From contig DASRWI010000020.1 of assembly GCA_035654655.1 (NCBI GenBank), positions 1 through 64,000 on the forward strand: 64,000 nt of DNA. Reading direction: 5' to 3'. Shown piece after piece: positions 27,615-36,641 of this stretch. A program made the translations under genes and the position numbers. This DNA comes from DASRWI01 sp035654655. GTDB lineage: Bacteria > Bacteroidota > Ignavibacteria > Ignavibacteriales > Ignavibacteriaceae. The notes under the pieces are model-generated. The model had not been told where the DNA came from, did no database searches, and was given only the letters and a program-made list of their open reading frames with translations. Within the stretch, counting starts at the first letter, position 1. Every line of letters starts with the position of its first letter.

Positions 27615-29684
27615 TCACTTTAATAATAGTAGTTTCTTTACTTGAGAGAACTCTCCTGAATTAATTCTATAAAAGTATACACCGCTTGATAAACCTGAAG
27701 CATTAAAGTTTGCTTCATATTCACCTGCCGGTTTTTCTTCATTAACTATTTGATCAACTTCATTACCCAATACATCATAAATTTTTAATGAAACAATATT
27801 TTGTTTAGGTATTGAATATTTTATTGTAGTACTTGGATTAAATGGATTAGGGTAGTTTTGAGAGAGTGAAAAATTATAAACTACATTTTCATTTTGAACA
27901 AAAGTGGTAACTTCATCGGTGTATTTCCAGATTTCACCATAAACTCCAGCAGTCCAGCCTAAATTTTCCTTTAAAAAATAAAATGGAAAATATCCGTAAC
28001 CTTCAAAACTAAATTCCCAGTTATTACCTTTATCTGTAGTTTTCCAAATTATTTCATTGTTTCCTGCTATTGCATAACCTACACTATCATTAACAAATTG
28101 CACATCTGATAAGGAATAAATATTACCTTCCGTAACTCCTAAAACAATGTTAAATGTTAAACCTCCATCAGTGGTTTTTCTTATGCTTGTCCCGGTTGCC
28201 TTAAAGCTGGTTTTACTATCTAAGAAGAAAATTTTATTTCCCCATAAATTGTTATCTTTAATCCAGGATTTACCTCCATCTACAGTTTTAAAACCATAAA
28301 AATTTGAGGCAATGAAACCCAATTCGGTTGAACAAAACTGAATATCATTTCCAATGCAAGAAGGATCCCTAAACCAGGTTTCTCCACCATCTTCAGTTTT
28401 AAGGAAGGTAGAATCTCCTACAGCAAATCCTGTCAAAGAATCTACAAAATAGATATCATTTATTTGACTACTCGCGAACAAAGTATCCCAATTATATCCG
28501 CCATCAGTTGTTTTCAAGAAATAACCGGCATCAAAATTTTCATAACTGTAGACGAAGCCTTTGTACTTATTTACAAAGCAGGTAGTCCAGGAAAATCCTT
28601 TTGTATAAATAAGCTCCCAATCTTTCCCACCATTACTTGTTTTCATAATATTACTCCCAACAATCCAGCCATTGTTTTCGTCTAAGAAAAATATTCTGGT
28701 TGGAGTCATTAAGGGATAAGTAATGTAATTCCAACTTAATGCTAAATTATTTGATTTATGGATGGAACCATTATCACCCATTGCCACCACTGTACCATCA
28801 GAAAGAAAAATATAATTAAAGATATTTAAATCAGGTGCATACCTTTTTTCCCAGGTAAGTCCATAATCAATGGAAATATCTAATATTTTACTATAGGGAG
28901 AAGATATTATTATTACGTTATCTTTTTTGTTCATGAAAGTTATAAGCCCTACTGCGAAAGGAACGTCTAAGGCTAATTCAAAAGTATCTAAAGTATAATC
29001 ATATCTATATTTACTTGTATTTGTATTTCTACCTAAAATGTAAACTGCTGAATCGAGTGGATAAAAAATTGCTTGCATATGAGAGATGCTATCAGGGAAG
29101 TACTTATTATGCCAGGTCAACCCCGCGTCAGATGTTCGTCTTATATAATTAGTACTTTCGCTAAACATTATTCCATTTAAAGAATCCATAAAATGTAAAC
29201 TACTAATTCCTGAAGCATTAGCTAAAATCCAGCTGCCTCCGCCATTTGTAGTTTTCGAAAATAAATCTCTTTGTCTATGCCTGTAATAATCAATACCAAA
29301 ACCATGCATTTCATCTGTGAAGATAATATTTCTAATATCAGGGGCAAAGATTGAACCTTTTATTTCCTTAAATGATGAGCCATAATCATTTGATGCTATA
29401 AAGTATACCATGTCACCAGCTCTGAATATTACTATCAACTTATTATTGTAATAATAGATATTCAAAATTATTTGATTTGGTTCTCCAAATATTTTTTCAA
29501 AACTTAAACCCCCATTTTTTGTTACCCATATTTGCTCAAGATTATTTATAAACCATACATTGTCATTTGCAACAACTACCTTAAAAGCTTGTTCATATGG
29601 ATATTTTATTTCATGCTGCTTGACCCATTGCTGTGGAAATATTGGAAGTGTGAGTAAAAAAGAAAGTAGAATTATCTTTTTCAT
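27615..29684 (-). CDS. Secreted T9SS YCF48-like beta-propeller protein, first tandem paralog
   Basis: This 689-residue protein opens the array with an ATG start, a signal peptide (about residues 1-18) and PQQWVKQHEIK. Propeller blades follow, with TTNGG, TKNGG, KTSNGGKDW, KTTDGGYNW and KTEDGGETW motifs about every 40-60 residues. The C-terminus is a full T9SS type A sorting domain ending KKLLLLK. The next two genes are paralogs in the same direction, with 9-bp spacing. The role is unknown; adhesion or extracellular-surface structure is a guess. Confidence 0.9.
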   Translation of the reverse strand: MKKIILLSFLLTLPIFPQQWVKQHEIKYPYEQAFKVVVANDNVWFINNLEQIWVTKNGGLSFEKIFGEPNQIILNIYYYNNKLIVIFRAGDMVYFIASNDYGSSFKEIKGSIFAPDIRNIIFTDEMHGFGIDYYRHRQRDLFSKTTNGGGSWILANASGISSLHFMDSLNGIMFSESTNYIRRTSDAGLTWHNKYFPDSISHMQAIFYPLDSAVYILGRNTNTSKYRYDYTLDTFELALDVPFAVGLITFMNKKDNVIIISSPYSKILDISIDYGLTWEKRYAPDLNIFNYIFLSDGTVVAMGDNGSIHKSNNLALSWNYITYPLMTPTRIFFLDENNGWIVGSNIMKTSNGGKDWELIYTKGFSWTTCFVNKYKGFVYSYENFDAGYFLKTTDGGYNWDTLFASSQINDIYFVDSLTGFAVGDSTFLKTEDGGETWFRDPSCIGNDIQFCSTELGFIASNFYGFKTVDGGKSWIKDNNLWGNKIFFLDSKTSFKATGTSIRKTTDGGLTFNIVLGVTEGNIYSLSDVQFVNDSVGYAIAGNNEIIWKTTDKGNNWEFSFEGYGYFPFYFLKENLGWTAGVYGEIWKYTDEVTTFVQNENVVYNFSLSQNYPNPFNPSTTIKYSIPKQNIVSLKIYDVLGNEVDQIVNEEKPAGEYEANFNASGLSSGVYFYRINSGEFSQVKKLLLLK

Positions 29685-29720
29685 ATTAACCTATTATTAT
29701 CAGTTAATATTATATAAAAT

Positions 29721-29753
29721 AAAAAAGCTTGTACTTACCCTGAAATACAAGCC
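29721..29753 (-). terminator. Intrinsic terminator after the trehalose synthase gene
   Basis: On the minus strand, GCTTGTA, a short loop and TACAAGC are followed by a T run (complement of 29721-29726). It lies about 30 bp past the stop of the gene ending at 29782, and before the propeller operon. Confidence 0.8.
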
Positions 29754-29781
29754 TTAAAATTATGTGAGTTTTGCTAATTTT

Positions 29782-32700
29782 TTAATCTATCATTCCACTT
29801 TGTTCGGGGTCAATGGTTTTTACTTCAAATGTTTCTTTTCCATTTATTAAAAGCTTCCATAAATAATTTAATCCCCTAAGTGGGATTTTTATCTGGTCGG
29901 GTTCATAATGCAAACGATAGTTTAGTTCTGACACTACCTTATCAAGTAAATATATATTCAGCAAATATTCCACATCATCAACGCTGTCAGGAAGAATATT
30001 CAAATATGATATTTCATTTAAATAAGCCTGAACAAAAGAATTACTAATGCATAACCACCATTGCACAGCATATGCTTCAACAAGTTTTATATCATCACTT
30101 GTCCTGCTAATGTAATCATAAAAATTAACATACGCTGAATAGTAGAATGACCATAATATCGAAGCAACATCCCTTAAGGAACATCTTTTTAATCTTCTTT
30201 CTGTCATTGGATTAATAAATGGACCCTCGAAATTTGATATAACAAAATCTTTACCTGTAAATAGAATATGTCCTAAATGGAAATCTCCGTGTATTCTTAT
30301 TTTACGTACATCAAATTTCTTTTCCAGCATATGGCTCATAAATTTAAAGTAATGCTGTTCGTGCTCAAGAAAATTCATAACTTCAGGCATTATATCATCA
30401 GGTATTCTATCGAGTCTTTTTTGAAGTGTTCTTACAGCATTTTTAATTCCTGACCTTATTGCCTGGTAAACAGAACGCTGATATAAGAGAGAAAATTGTT
30501 CAGGATAAAACATTTTTTCATCAACACTGGATACCATTGCGATGTGCATTTCGCTTGTGCGTTTACCAAGTAAAGCTGCCATATCAGGATATATTTTTTC
30601 CATGGTATTACAAAACAAAGGTGAAGAGGTTACCTTTTGGGGAGAATCAAAAATTGATTTAACAATTTCTTCATCTTTAATCATCTCTTTTCGTGAAGAA
30701 GTACTTTCCAGATATTTAAGCAGTCCATCAGCAAAATAAGAATAAGCATCACCGGCATTGTTTACCCATTTGGTAAAAATTGCCAATGTGTATTGTTTTT
30801 GGTTTAAATTTAAATTTAAGCTTCCATGATATACCGGTGCATTTTTAAACTTCTTTTTAGATGTTATATACTCCAGTATTTCTTTTCCGGGATTTATTCC
30901 TTCGTCAATTCGCTTATACAGTTTAATTACAGCTACATCGCAGAAGTTAATATTGTTATAATCTTTTTTTACTTTAATGACTTTTGAAGTAAGATTATCA
31001 ATACTATCCAACTCAGCCTTAACTTTTTTATCAAGGTCGAGAGTAATTTCACCTTTGCTACCCTTAAATACTTTTTTATGAAGTACTGTTTTTAAAAAGA
31101 ATGACCTGAATTTTTCATCAAAGAATCCGTTGTAAATAAAACTTTCATCCCCTTCAACTTTAGCCAACATTTTGAAAGGATATTCGGCAAGTATATTACC
31201 ATTCCTTTCTTTTGAACCAATGCTTAACGGGATAAAAAATAACTCTGTAGGTCTATCAATATAATGGATATAATAAAATATCATATAAGATTCATTAATA
31301 CTTAAATCATATTCATCTGCAATTTCACAACCGGATATTTTATCTTCTTTATAATTATATAATGGCCTGCGTTTATGATATGAAAGTATTACACGCTCTT
31401 TAACTTCCTTCTTCTTTATCTCTGATAAATATGAAAGTGTTGGGATATCTTCAGATTTAATTTCTAATTGTTCTTCCTGCCTTTCAAGACTAAACCAGAA
31501 GTAATCATATCCTGATAATGTAAGCACATAAGGCTTATCAACTATCTGCAAAAATTTATTGCGGCTTAAAATTTCAACGGGAGTATAACCGATATAATTT
31601 TGAAGGTTAAGCTCCACTGATTGAGAAAACCTTGATAGGTTTGCAACTACTAATATTTGTTCGTTTTCAAATTTTCGAATGAATGCAAGCACTTTAGGAT
31701 TATCAGCATTAAGGAATTCCATCTTCCCTCTTCCTAATGCCTTTAGATTTTTTCTAACCGAAATAATTTTTTTCATCCACCACAATAATGATGATGAATT
31801 TCTTTCCTGAACTTCAACATTAACACTTTCGTAATGATATTCAGGGTCCAGAATAATAGGAAGAATCAATTTTTGAGGATTCGCATCTGAAAATCCAGCA
31901 TTGCGGTCTGGTCCCCACTGCATAGGAGTTCTAACTCCATCTCTATCACCTAAATAAAAATTATCTCCCATTCCAATTTCATCACCATAATAAATAACCG
32001 GTGTTCCGGGGAATGAGAACAATAAAATATTTAACAACTCTATTTTTCTTCTATTGTTATCCACAAGAGGTGCGAGCCTTCTTCTTATTCCAAGATTTAT
32101 TCTTGCCTTAATATCTTTAACATAGGAGCGATACATAAAATCGCGTTCTTCATCGGTTACCATTTCTAAAGTTAGTTCATCGTGGTTACGGAGGAACATT
32201 GCCCATTGACAATTTTCTGGAATATCAGGAGTCTGCTCAAGTATATCCACAATTGGAAATCTGTTTTCCATTTGTGTTGCCATATAGATTCTTGGCATTA
32301 AAGGAAAATGAAAAGCCATCTGACATTCATCACCATTACCAAAATAAGTAACTGCATCTTCAGGCCATTGATTAGCTTCAGCCAAAAGCATTTTATCTTT
32401 GTACTTGCTTTGTACGTGAGCATTTAATTTTTTTAAGAATGCATGAGTTTCAGGAAGATTTTCGCAATTTGTCCCTTCACGTTCGTAAAGATATGGAACT
32501 GCATCAAGACGAACTCCGTCTATACCCATTTCCATCCAGAAGTCCACAACTTTAAACAACATTTTATGAACTGCAGGATTATCAAAATTTAAATCCGGCT
32601 GATGAGAATAAAAACGATGCCAGTAGTAAGCCTTAGCTACAGGGTCCCAAGTCCAGTTGGAAGCTTCAAAATCCTGAAATATAATTCTTGCCTCTTTATA

Positions 32701-33114
32701 CTTTTCCGGAGTGTTGCTCCACACATAATGATTTCTTTGAGTTGAACCTTCGGGACTTCTTCTTGCAGTTTTAAATAATTCGTGCTGGTCGGATGTATGA
32801 TTAAGTACAAGTTCTGTTACAACTCTTATGTCTCTTTTATGAGCTTCTTTTAATAATTTTTTAAAGTCATCCAAAGTCCCATAATCCGGATTAACATCCA
32901 TATAATCTGCGATGTCATATCCATCATCTCTAAGAGGAGATGGATAAAAAGGAAGGAGCCAGATTATATTAATTCCAATTGATTTTATGTAATCCAGTTT
33001 TTCAATTACACCATTAATATCCCCTATACCATCGTTATTGCTATCTTTAAAAGATTTTATATGCACCTGATAAATTACGCCGTCTTTATACCACAATGGA
33101 TTAGATTCCAGCAT
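29782..33114 (-). CDS. treS: Trehalose synthase - maltokinase fusion (TreS/Pep2)
   Basis: This 1110-residue fusion has a GH13 TreS half (about 1-550), which interconverts maltose and trehalose, and a C-terminal maltokinase half, which would phosphorylate maltose. TreS catalytic residues are intact: GVRLDAVPYL (D204), LLAEANQWPED (E246) and FLRNHDEL (D312), with YQVHIKSF and NHTSDQ. The kinase half has IRIHGDFHLGH (D944), but the following metal-binding DFEG motif reads NFEG (N961), and the usual Gln after HLG is His. The kinase may be impaired. Such fusions feed the GlgE alpha-glucan pathway, though no glgE lies in the window. It is followed by a clear terminator. Confidence 0.93.
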   Translation of the reverse strand: MLESNPLWYKDGVIYQVHIKSFKDSNNDGIGDINGVIEKLDYIKSIGINIIWLLPFYPSPLRDDGYDIADYMDVNPDYGTLDDFKKLLKEAHKRDIRVVTELVLNHTSDQHELFKTARRSPEGSTQRNHYVWSNTPEKYKEARIIFQDFEASNWTWDPVAKAYYWHRFYSHQPDLNFDNPAVHKMLFKVVDFWMEMGIDGVRLDAVPYLYEREGTNCENLPETHAFLKKLNAHVQSKYKDKMLLAEANQWPEDAVTYFGNGDECQMAFHFPLMPRIYMATQMENRFPIVDILEQTPDIPENCQWAMFLRNHDELTLEMVTDEERDFMYRSYVKDIKARINLGIRRRLAPLVDNNRRKIELLNILLFSFPGTPVIYYGDEIGMGDNFYLGDRDGVRTPMQWGPDRNAGFSDANPQKLILPIILDPEYHYESVNVEVQERNSSSLLWWMKKIISVRKNLKALGRGKMEFLNADNPKVLAFIRKFENEQILVVANLSRFSQSVELNLQNYIGYTPVEILSRNKFLQIVDKPYVLTLSGYDYFWFSLERQEEQLEIKSEDIPTLSYLSEIKKKEVKERVILSYHKRRPLYNYKEDKISGCEIADEYDLSINESYMIFYYIHYIDRPTELFFIPLSIGSKERNGNILAEYPFKMLAKVEGDESFIYNGFFDEKFRSFFLKTVLHKKVFKGSKGEITLDLDKKVKAELDSIDNLTSKVIKVKKDYNNINFCDVAVIKLYKRIDEGINPGKEILEYITSKKKFKNAPVYHGSLNLNLNQKQYTLAIFTKWVNNAGDAYSYFADGLLKYLESTSSRKEMIKDEEIVKSIFDSPQKVTSSPLFCNTMEKIYPDMAALLGKRTSEMHIAMVSSVDEKMFYPEQFSLLYQRSVYQAIRSGIKNAVRTLQKRLDRIPDDIMPEVMNFLEHEQHYFKFMSHMLEKKFDVRKIRIHGDFHLGHILFTGKDFVISNFEGPFINPMTERRLKRCSLRDVASILWSFYYSAYVNFYDYISRTSDDIKLVEAYAVQWWLCISNSFVQAYLNEISYLNILPDSVDDVEYLLNIYLLDKVVSELNYRLHYEPDQIKIPLRGLNYLWKLLINGKETFEVKTIDPEQSGMID

Positions 33115-33278
33115 TCTTATTCATTCCTCATAATTAACTTAATTAGGAAAATATATTTTAAATGAAGAAGAATGTGTGACAAACGATTTTTATAATTATT
33201 GGTCAACTAAATCTATGATTTGATAAACTTTTTGTAATTTTGAATATGTTTTTATAAATCCTTAGGAACAAATACAAA

Positions 33279-34256
33279 ATGGATATAGAATTATTAAACC
33301 AGATAAAGAATAAAGCATCACAATTAAACAAAACCCTTGTACTTCCTGAATCTCACGATGAAAGAGTATTAAGAGCAGCAGAAATAATTACCAAACAAAG
33401 TATTGCAAAAGTAGTTACCATAGGTAATGAAGAAAAAGTCAGGACTGATGCAAAGAACCTTGGTGTCAACCTTGATGGAGTTAATATTATTGATGTCGAA
33501 CAAGCAAAAGAATTTAATGAGTATGTTGATAAGTACTATAACTTAAGAAAACATAAAGGAATGGTTACTGATGTTGCTGCAAAAACTATGAAGCGGGATA
33601 TTTTTTATGCAGCTATGATGGTTAGAGAAGGTGTCGTTGCAGCAAGTGTTGCTGGTTCAACTGCATCCACTGCAGATGTAATGAAGGCAGGAATTCAAAT
33701 AGTTGGAATGCCTGAAGGAATTTCAATTGTATCAAGTTTCTTCCTGATGGTTTTCCCTGACAAAAATTACAGCTTTGCAGATTGCGCAGTTGTACCTAAT
33801 CCGGATTTCAAGCAATTGGCAGATATAGCAATATCAACTGCAGATAATCACAAAAAATTAACAGGTGAAGAACCTTTCATCGCAATGCTTTCATTCTCTA
33901 CAAAAGGAAGTGCTGAACACGAATTAATTGATAAGGTTAGAGAAGCTGTAAAGATAGTAAAAGAAAAAAGACCTGACTTAAATGTTGATGGTGAAATGCA
34001 ATTTGATGCTGCAGTAATTCCTTCGATAGGAAGCAAGAAAGCTCCAGGCAGTACAGTTGCAGGAAAAGCAAATGTATTAGTATTTCCTGATTTGAATGCT
34101 GGTAATATTGGATACAAGATTGCACAAAGATGGGGCAAAGCAGAAGCAGTTGGTCCAATGGTACAAGGATTAAAGAGGCCTTTCTTTGATTTAAGCCGTG
34201 GTGCAAGTGTTGATGATATAGTTAATACATCAGCCATTGCATTGTTGATGAGCTAA
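33279..34256 (+). CDS. pta: Phosphate acetyltransferase
   Basis: This 325-residue enzyme is the short PTA_PTB type, converting acetyl-CoA and phosphate to acetyl phosphate and CoA. Typical segments are TLVLPESHDERVLRAAE, VAGSTASTADVMKAGIQIVG, YSFADCAVVPNP, KGSAEHELIDKV, DGEMQFDAAV, GKANVLVFPDLNAGNIGYKIAQR and PMVQGLKRPFFDLSRGAS. Start is an ATG with a TTAGGA ribosome site. It appears monocistronic, with no acetate kinase gene adjacent, which is unusual but not rare. A phosphate butyryltransferase would have a different end region; acetyl is the better call. Confidence 0.94.
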   Translation: MDIELLNQIKNKASQLNKTLVLPESHDERVLRAAEIITKQSIAKVVTIGNEEKVRTDAKNLGVNLDGVNIIDVEQAKEFNEYVDKYYNLRKHKGMVTDVAAKTMKRDIFYAAMMVREGVVAASVAGSTASTADVMKAGIQIVGMPEGISIVSSFFLMVFPDKNYSFADCAVVPNPDFKQLADIAISTADNHKKLTGEEPFIAMLSFSTKGSAEHELIDKVREAVKIVKEKRPDLNVDGEMQFDAAVIPSIGSKKAPGSTVAGKANVLVFPDLNAGNIGYKIAQRWGKAEAVGPMVQGLKRPFFDLSRGASVDDIVNTSAIALLMS

Positions 34257-34265
34257 AAATTTTTG

Positions 34266-34368
34266 GTGTCATTGCGAGGAATTCCCAATCTGGACATCCT
34301 TGCAATGACACAACTACTGAGTCATTGCGATTGAAGCAGCTTGTCCTTTGGGATTCGCTCGCAATGAC
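34266..34368. repeat. Two adjacent GTCATTGCGA inverted-repeat units
   Basis: First unit: GTGTCATTGCGAGG ... CCTTGCAATGACAC (34266-34311). Second unit: GTCATTGCGATTGAAGC ... CGCTCGCAATGAC (34321-34368), directly after it. Each is a stem of about 10-14 bp with an interrupted loop. They lie between convergent genes and could act as bidirectional transcription ends. Confidence 0.75.
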
Positions 34369-34387
34369 CTGCTTTTTTGGGCATCTA

Positions 34388-35320
34388 TTATGGTGTCCTC
34401 TTCTTCATCAAATCATATACTCTGCTTGATAACTCTTTAAATTTTGGATATGCCTGTTCTTCTTCAAGGGGCATAAAGCAGGCAATTATATATTTTACTT
34501 TTCCATCATCAACTATTCCTACATCATTTGTCCAATATGAAAACCATCCTGTTTTATTATAGTACATTACATTCTTAGGTAATCCTGATGCGATTTTTGT
34601 TCTATCCAATTGTCTTCCAAGTAATGCTTTCATCTGCATACTGACCCAGGGGTTATATAAAGTGTTTGTTTCTATTTTGTACATAAAATCTGCAGAGTGC
34701 AAAGCGCTTGTCTCTGTTCCTCTTATTGTATCATAACCGGGGTCCTCAAATTTTCTTTTTAAAAATTTTCTGGTTACTTCACTTCCTTCCCATCCAAAAT
34801 GTTTTATCATTGCATTAATATTTTTTCTATCAGCAATGTCAATTAAGCAATTTGCAGATGAATTATCACTTCTTGTGATCATTAAATCTAAAAGGTAATT
34901 TACATTTACTGTATCACCACTTTTTATCAATGGACGTGGATCGTGCAGCATTTCACTCTTAACATCCACTGCATTGTGCTGAGGGACGATGTAAGGAGTT
35001 GTTAATTCAAGCTTCCCTTCAGAAACCTGGTGAAGAATTTCTGCAGCAACATACATTTTATAAACAGATGCAGGGTAAATTAAATTATCCGCATTAACAC
35101 CGCCAAATTTTGGTTTGTCTCCAGTTAAATCAATTACAGCAAAGGAAATGGTTTCAATACCATCCTCTCCAACATCAAATTGTTTATCAAGACCAAGGTC
35201 AATTACAATTTTTTTTAATTCATTTGATAGTTCTTGATCATTGGTATAATAATCAGGTAATTTTTGTGCGAATGTCATTGTTGATAACATAGTTAGTAAA
35301 AGGTAAAATATTTTTTTCAT
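34388..35320 (-). CDS. Class A beta-lactamase-like serine hydrolase
   Basis: This 310-residue protein has a signal peptide (1-18, ending TFAQ) and all three serine beta-lactamase/PBP motifs: S85VYK88, S151DN153 and K256TG258. The Omega-loop region has E192 in FEDPGY, but the Asn expected 4 residues on is Tyr, so deacylation ability is uncertain. Class A-like enzymes hydrolyse beta-lactams; relatives with weak similarity are carboxypeptidases or esterases. It is thus a periplasmic acyl-serine enzyme whose lactamase activity is not proven. The gene lies 11 bp downstream of a DUF4260 gene. Confidence 0.82.
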   Translation of the reverse strand: MKKIFYLLLTMLSTMTFAQKLPDYYTNDQELSNELKKIVIDLGLDKQFDVGEDGIETISFAVIDLTGDKPKFGGVNADNLIYPASVYKMYVAAEILHQVSEGKLELTTPYIVPQHNAVDVKSEMLHDPRPLIKSGDTVNVNYLLDLMITRSDNSSANCLIDIADRKNINAMIKHFGWEGSEVTRKFLKRKFEDPGYDTIRGTETSALHSADFMYKIETNTLYNPWVSMQMKALLGRQLDRTKIASGLPKNVMYYNKTGWFSYWTNDVGIVDDGKVKYIIACFMPLEEEQAYPKFKELSSRVYDLMKKRTP

Positions 35321-35331
35321 ATGTTTTTTAA

Positions 35332-35700
35332 TTAAGGATTTTCAGGTTTAACATTAGTTATATTTCCAAGATGAGTGCTGCCGAATGAATCAAGATATTT
35401 TAATCCATATCCCAATATGCGGTCAATAGTTGAGTGTGCAAATAACATAATTCCAATTAATTGAATTAATTGATTTCCAAGAAAAGTTCCGGCAATATAT
35501 AAGGCTATACTAAGTCCGCGATGATGAAAAATGTTATAGATTATAGCTCCTATTTTATTATTGATTGCATAAGCAAGAATACTGATATCAGGAGCGAACA
35601 TAAGAAGAGGAAAAACCCACCAGGAATAATCAAGCAATAAAAATAAATATAATGATAGAATGAAAAATCCCCATTCTTCCAGCTTAAGAATTAATTTCAT
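35332..35700 (-). CDS. DUF4260 membrane protein
   Basis: This 122-residue protein has three or four hydrophobic segments and the DUF4260 landmarks WWVFPLLMFAPDISILAYAIN, GAIIYNIFHHRGLSIAL and IMLFAHSTIDRILGYGLKY. Function of the family is unknown. It starts at an ATG and is followed within 11 bp by the serine hydrolase gene, so they are probably cotranscribed. Confidence 0.85.
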   Translation of the reverse strand: MKLILKLEEWGFFILSLYLFLLLDYSWWVFPLLMFAPDISILAYAINNKIGAIIYNIFHHRGLSIALYIAGTFLGNQLIQLIGIMLFAHSTIDRILGYGLKYLDSFGSTHLGNITNVKPENP

Positions 35701-35762
35701 AACATCCTCATAAAAGAGGTTATAAAATAAAAATAATAATTTAATTATGGTAGTGAATCTGC

Positions 35763-35844
35763 TGTCATCGTGAATCTCGGCTTTTAAATCCAGAGATCAC
35801 CACGTCGTTTGTCTGCATACGGACTGCACTCCTCGTGATGACAG
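35763..35844. repeat. GTCATCGTGA palindromic repeat element
   Basis: The ends CTGTCATCGTGA and CTCGTGATGACAG are mirror images, enclosing AATCTCGGC ... AGAGAT and ACGTCG ... GCATACGGAC arms. It lies between divergent genes and 11 bp from the HAD gene 3' end. It is related in outline but not in sequence to the GTCATTGCGAG family. Confidence 0.6.
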
Positions 35845-35854
35845 AATGGAAAAT

Positions 35855-36502
35855 TTATCTCTTCAATTCCGGGAAGAATCCTGAGACTTCACTGATTGTA
35901 TTTATTAGAAAATCTGCCTTCTGCAAATATTCTTTTCCTAATGTAGATTCTATTGCTATGCAAATCATACCTGCAGCTTTAGCTGATTCAATTCCTAAAG
36001 GTGCGTTTTCTATTACAACACATTCATCAATAGGCATTCCTAATGCTTTTTGTGCAGTTAAATATGGATCAGGATTTGGTTTTGCTTTGCAAACATCTTC
36101 TCCGCTTACTATTACATCAAACAATTTTTGGTTCTCCAAGCTGACAGATTTTTCCATGTTTTTTCTTGCACACGCAGTAACTAAGGCTATTTTATATCCT
36201 CTGCTCTTTAACCCTGCAATTGTTTCGAATGCTTTATCATAATAAGTAAGCTCTGCAATGGAACGGTAATACTCTCTTTTTTCATTAATCAATCTTTCTC
36301 TATCTTTTTCAGATATGTGAATACCTGATTCTTCCATAAGTATTGGAAGTATTTCAAATGAATTTCGACCTTCGTGCTCAAGTACAGTATTAAGCTTTAC
36401 TGAGCCGCCAAGGTCGTTGAACATTTTTTCCCAAGCTAAGTAATGAAAGTAAAGGGAATCAACAATTACACCATCTAAATCAAATAATATTGCCTTAATC
36501 AT
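35855..36502 (-). CDS. HAD-superfamily hydrolase, beta-phosphoglucomutase-like
   Basis: The start is the ATG at 36502 (ILFDLDGVIVDS); the longer frame adds 15 residues without family similarity. The 215-residue protein has HAD motif I (DLDGVIVDS), a small alpha-helical cap (YFHYLAWEKMF, beta-PGM-like), motif II (VTACARKNM), motif III (KPNPDPYL) and motif IV (CVVIENAPLGIESAKAAGM). This is the subfamily IA layout of beta-phosphoglucomutase and related sugar-phosphate phosphatases. The substrate is not fixed by sequence. It lies at a distance from the trehalose gene, so pathway linkage is only possible. Confidence 0.85.
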   Translation of the reverse strand: MIKAILFDLDGVIVDSLYFHYLAWEKMFNDLGGSVKLNTVLEHEGRNSFEILPILMEESGIHISEKDRERLINEKREYYRSIAELTYYDKAFETIAGLKSRGYKIALVTACARKNMEKSVSLENQKLFDVIVSGEDVCKAKPNPDPYLTAQKALGMPIDECVVIENAPLGIESAKAAGMICIAIESTLGKEYLQKADFLINTISEVSGFFPELKR

Positions 36503-36589
36503 ATCTTGTATTCTTTTTTTTAAAATTAAAAATAAGAATATATCCAATCTTTTTATAGTCGAATTTATACTCCAATGATACTTTCTTAA

Positions 36590-36619
36590 TTGGAACTTCC
36601 TTATAGGATTTATATTTTG
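36590..36619 (+). promoter_or_regulatory. Putative promoter of the SppA-like gene
   Basis: TTG at 36590-36592 and TATATTTTG at 36611-36619 are 18 bp apart, close to the Bacteroidota -33/-7 pattern TTG-N(17-23)-TAnnTTTG. A strong Shine-Dalgarno (TTGGAGG, 36631-36637) follows and the ATG is at 36642. The match is suggestive only. Confidence 0.35.
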
Positions 36620-36641
36620 CCTTATATTTTTTGGAGGTATA

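Noticed and set aside
23352..29684. YCF48-like proteins as evidence for photosynthesis
   Set aside because: The blades are a general propeller pattern, secreted by T9SS; no photosystem gene is present.
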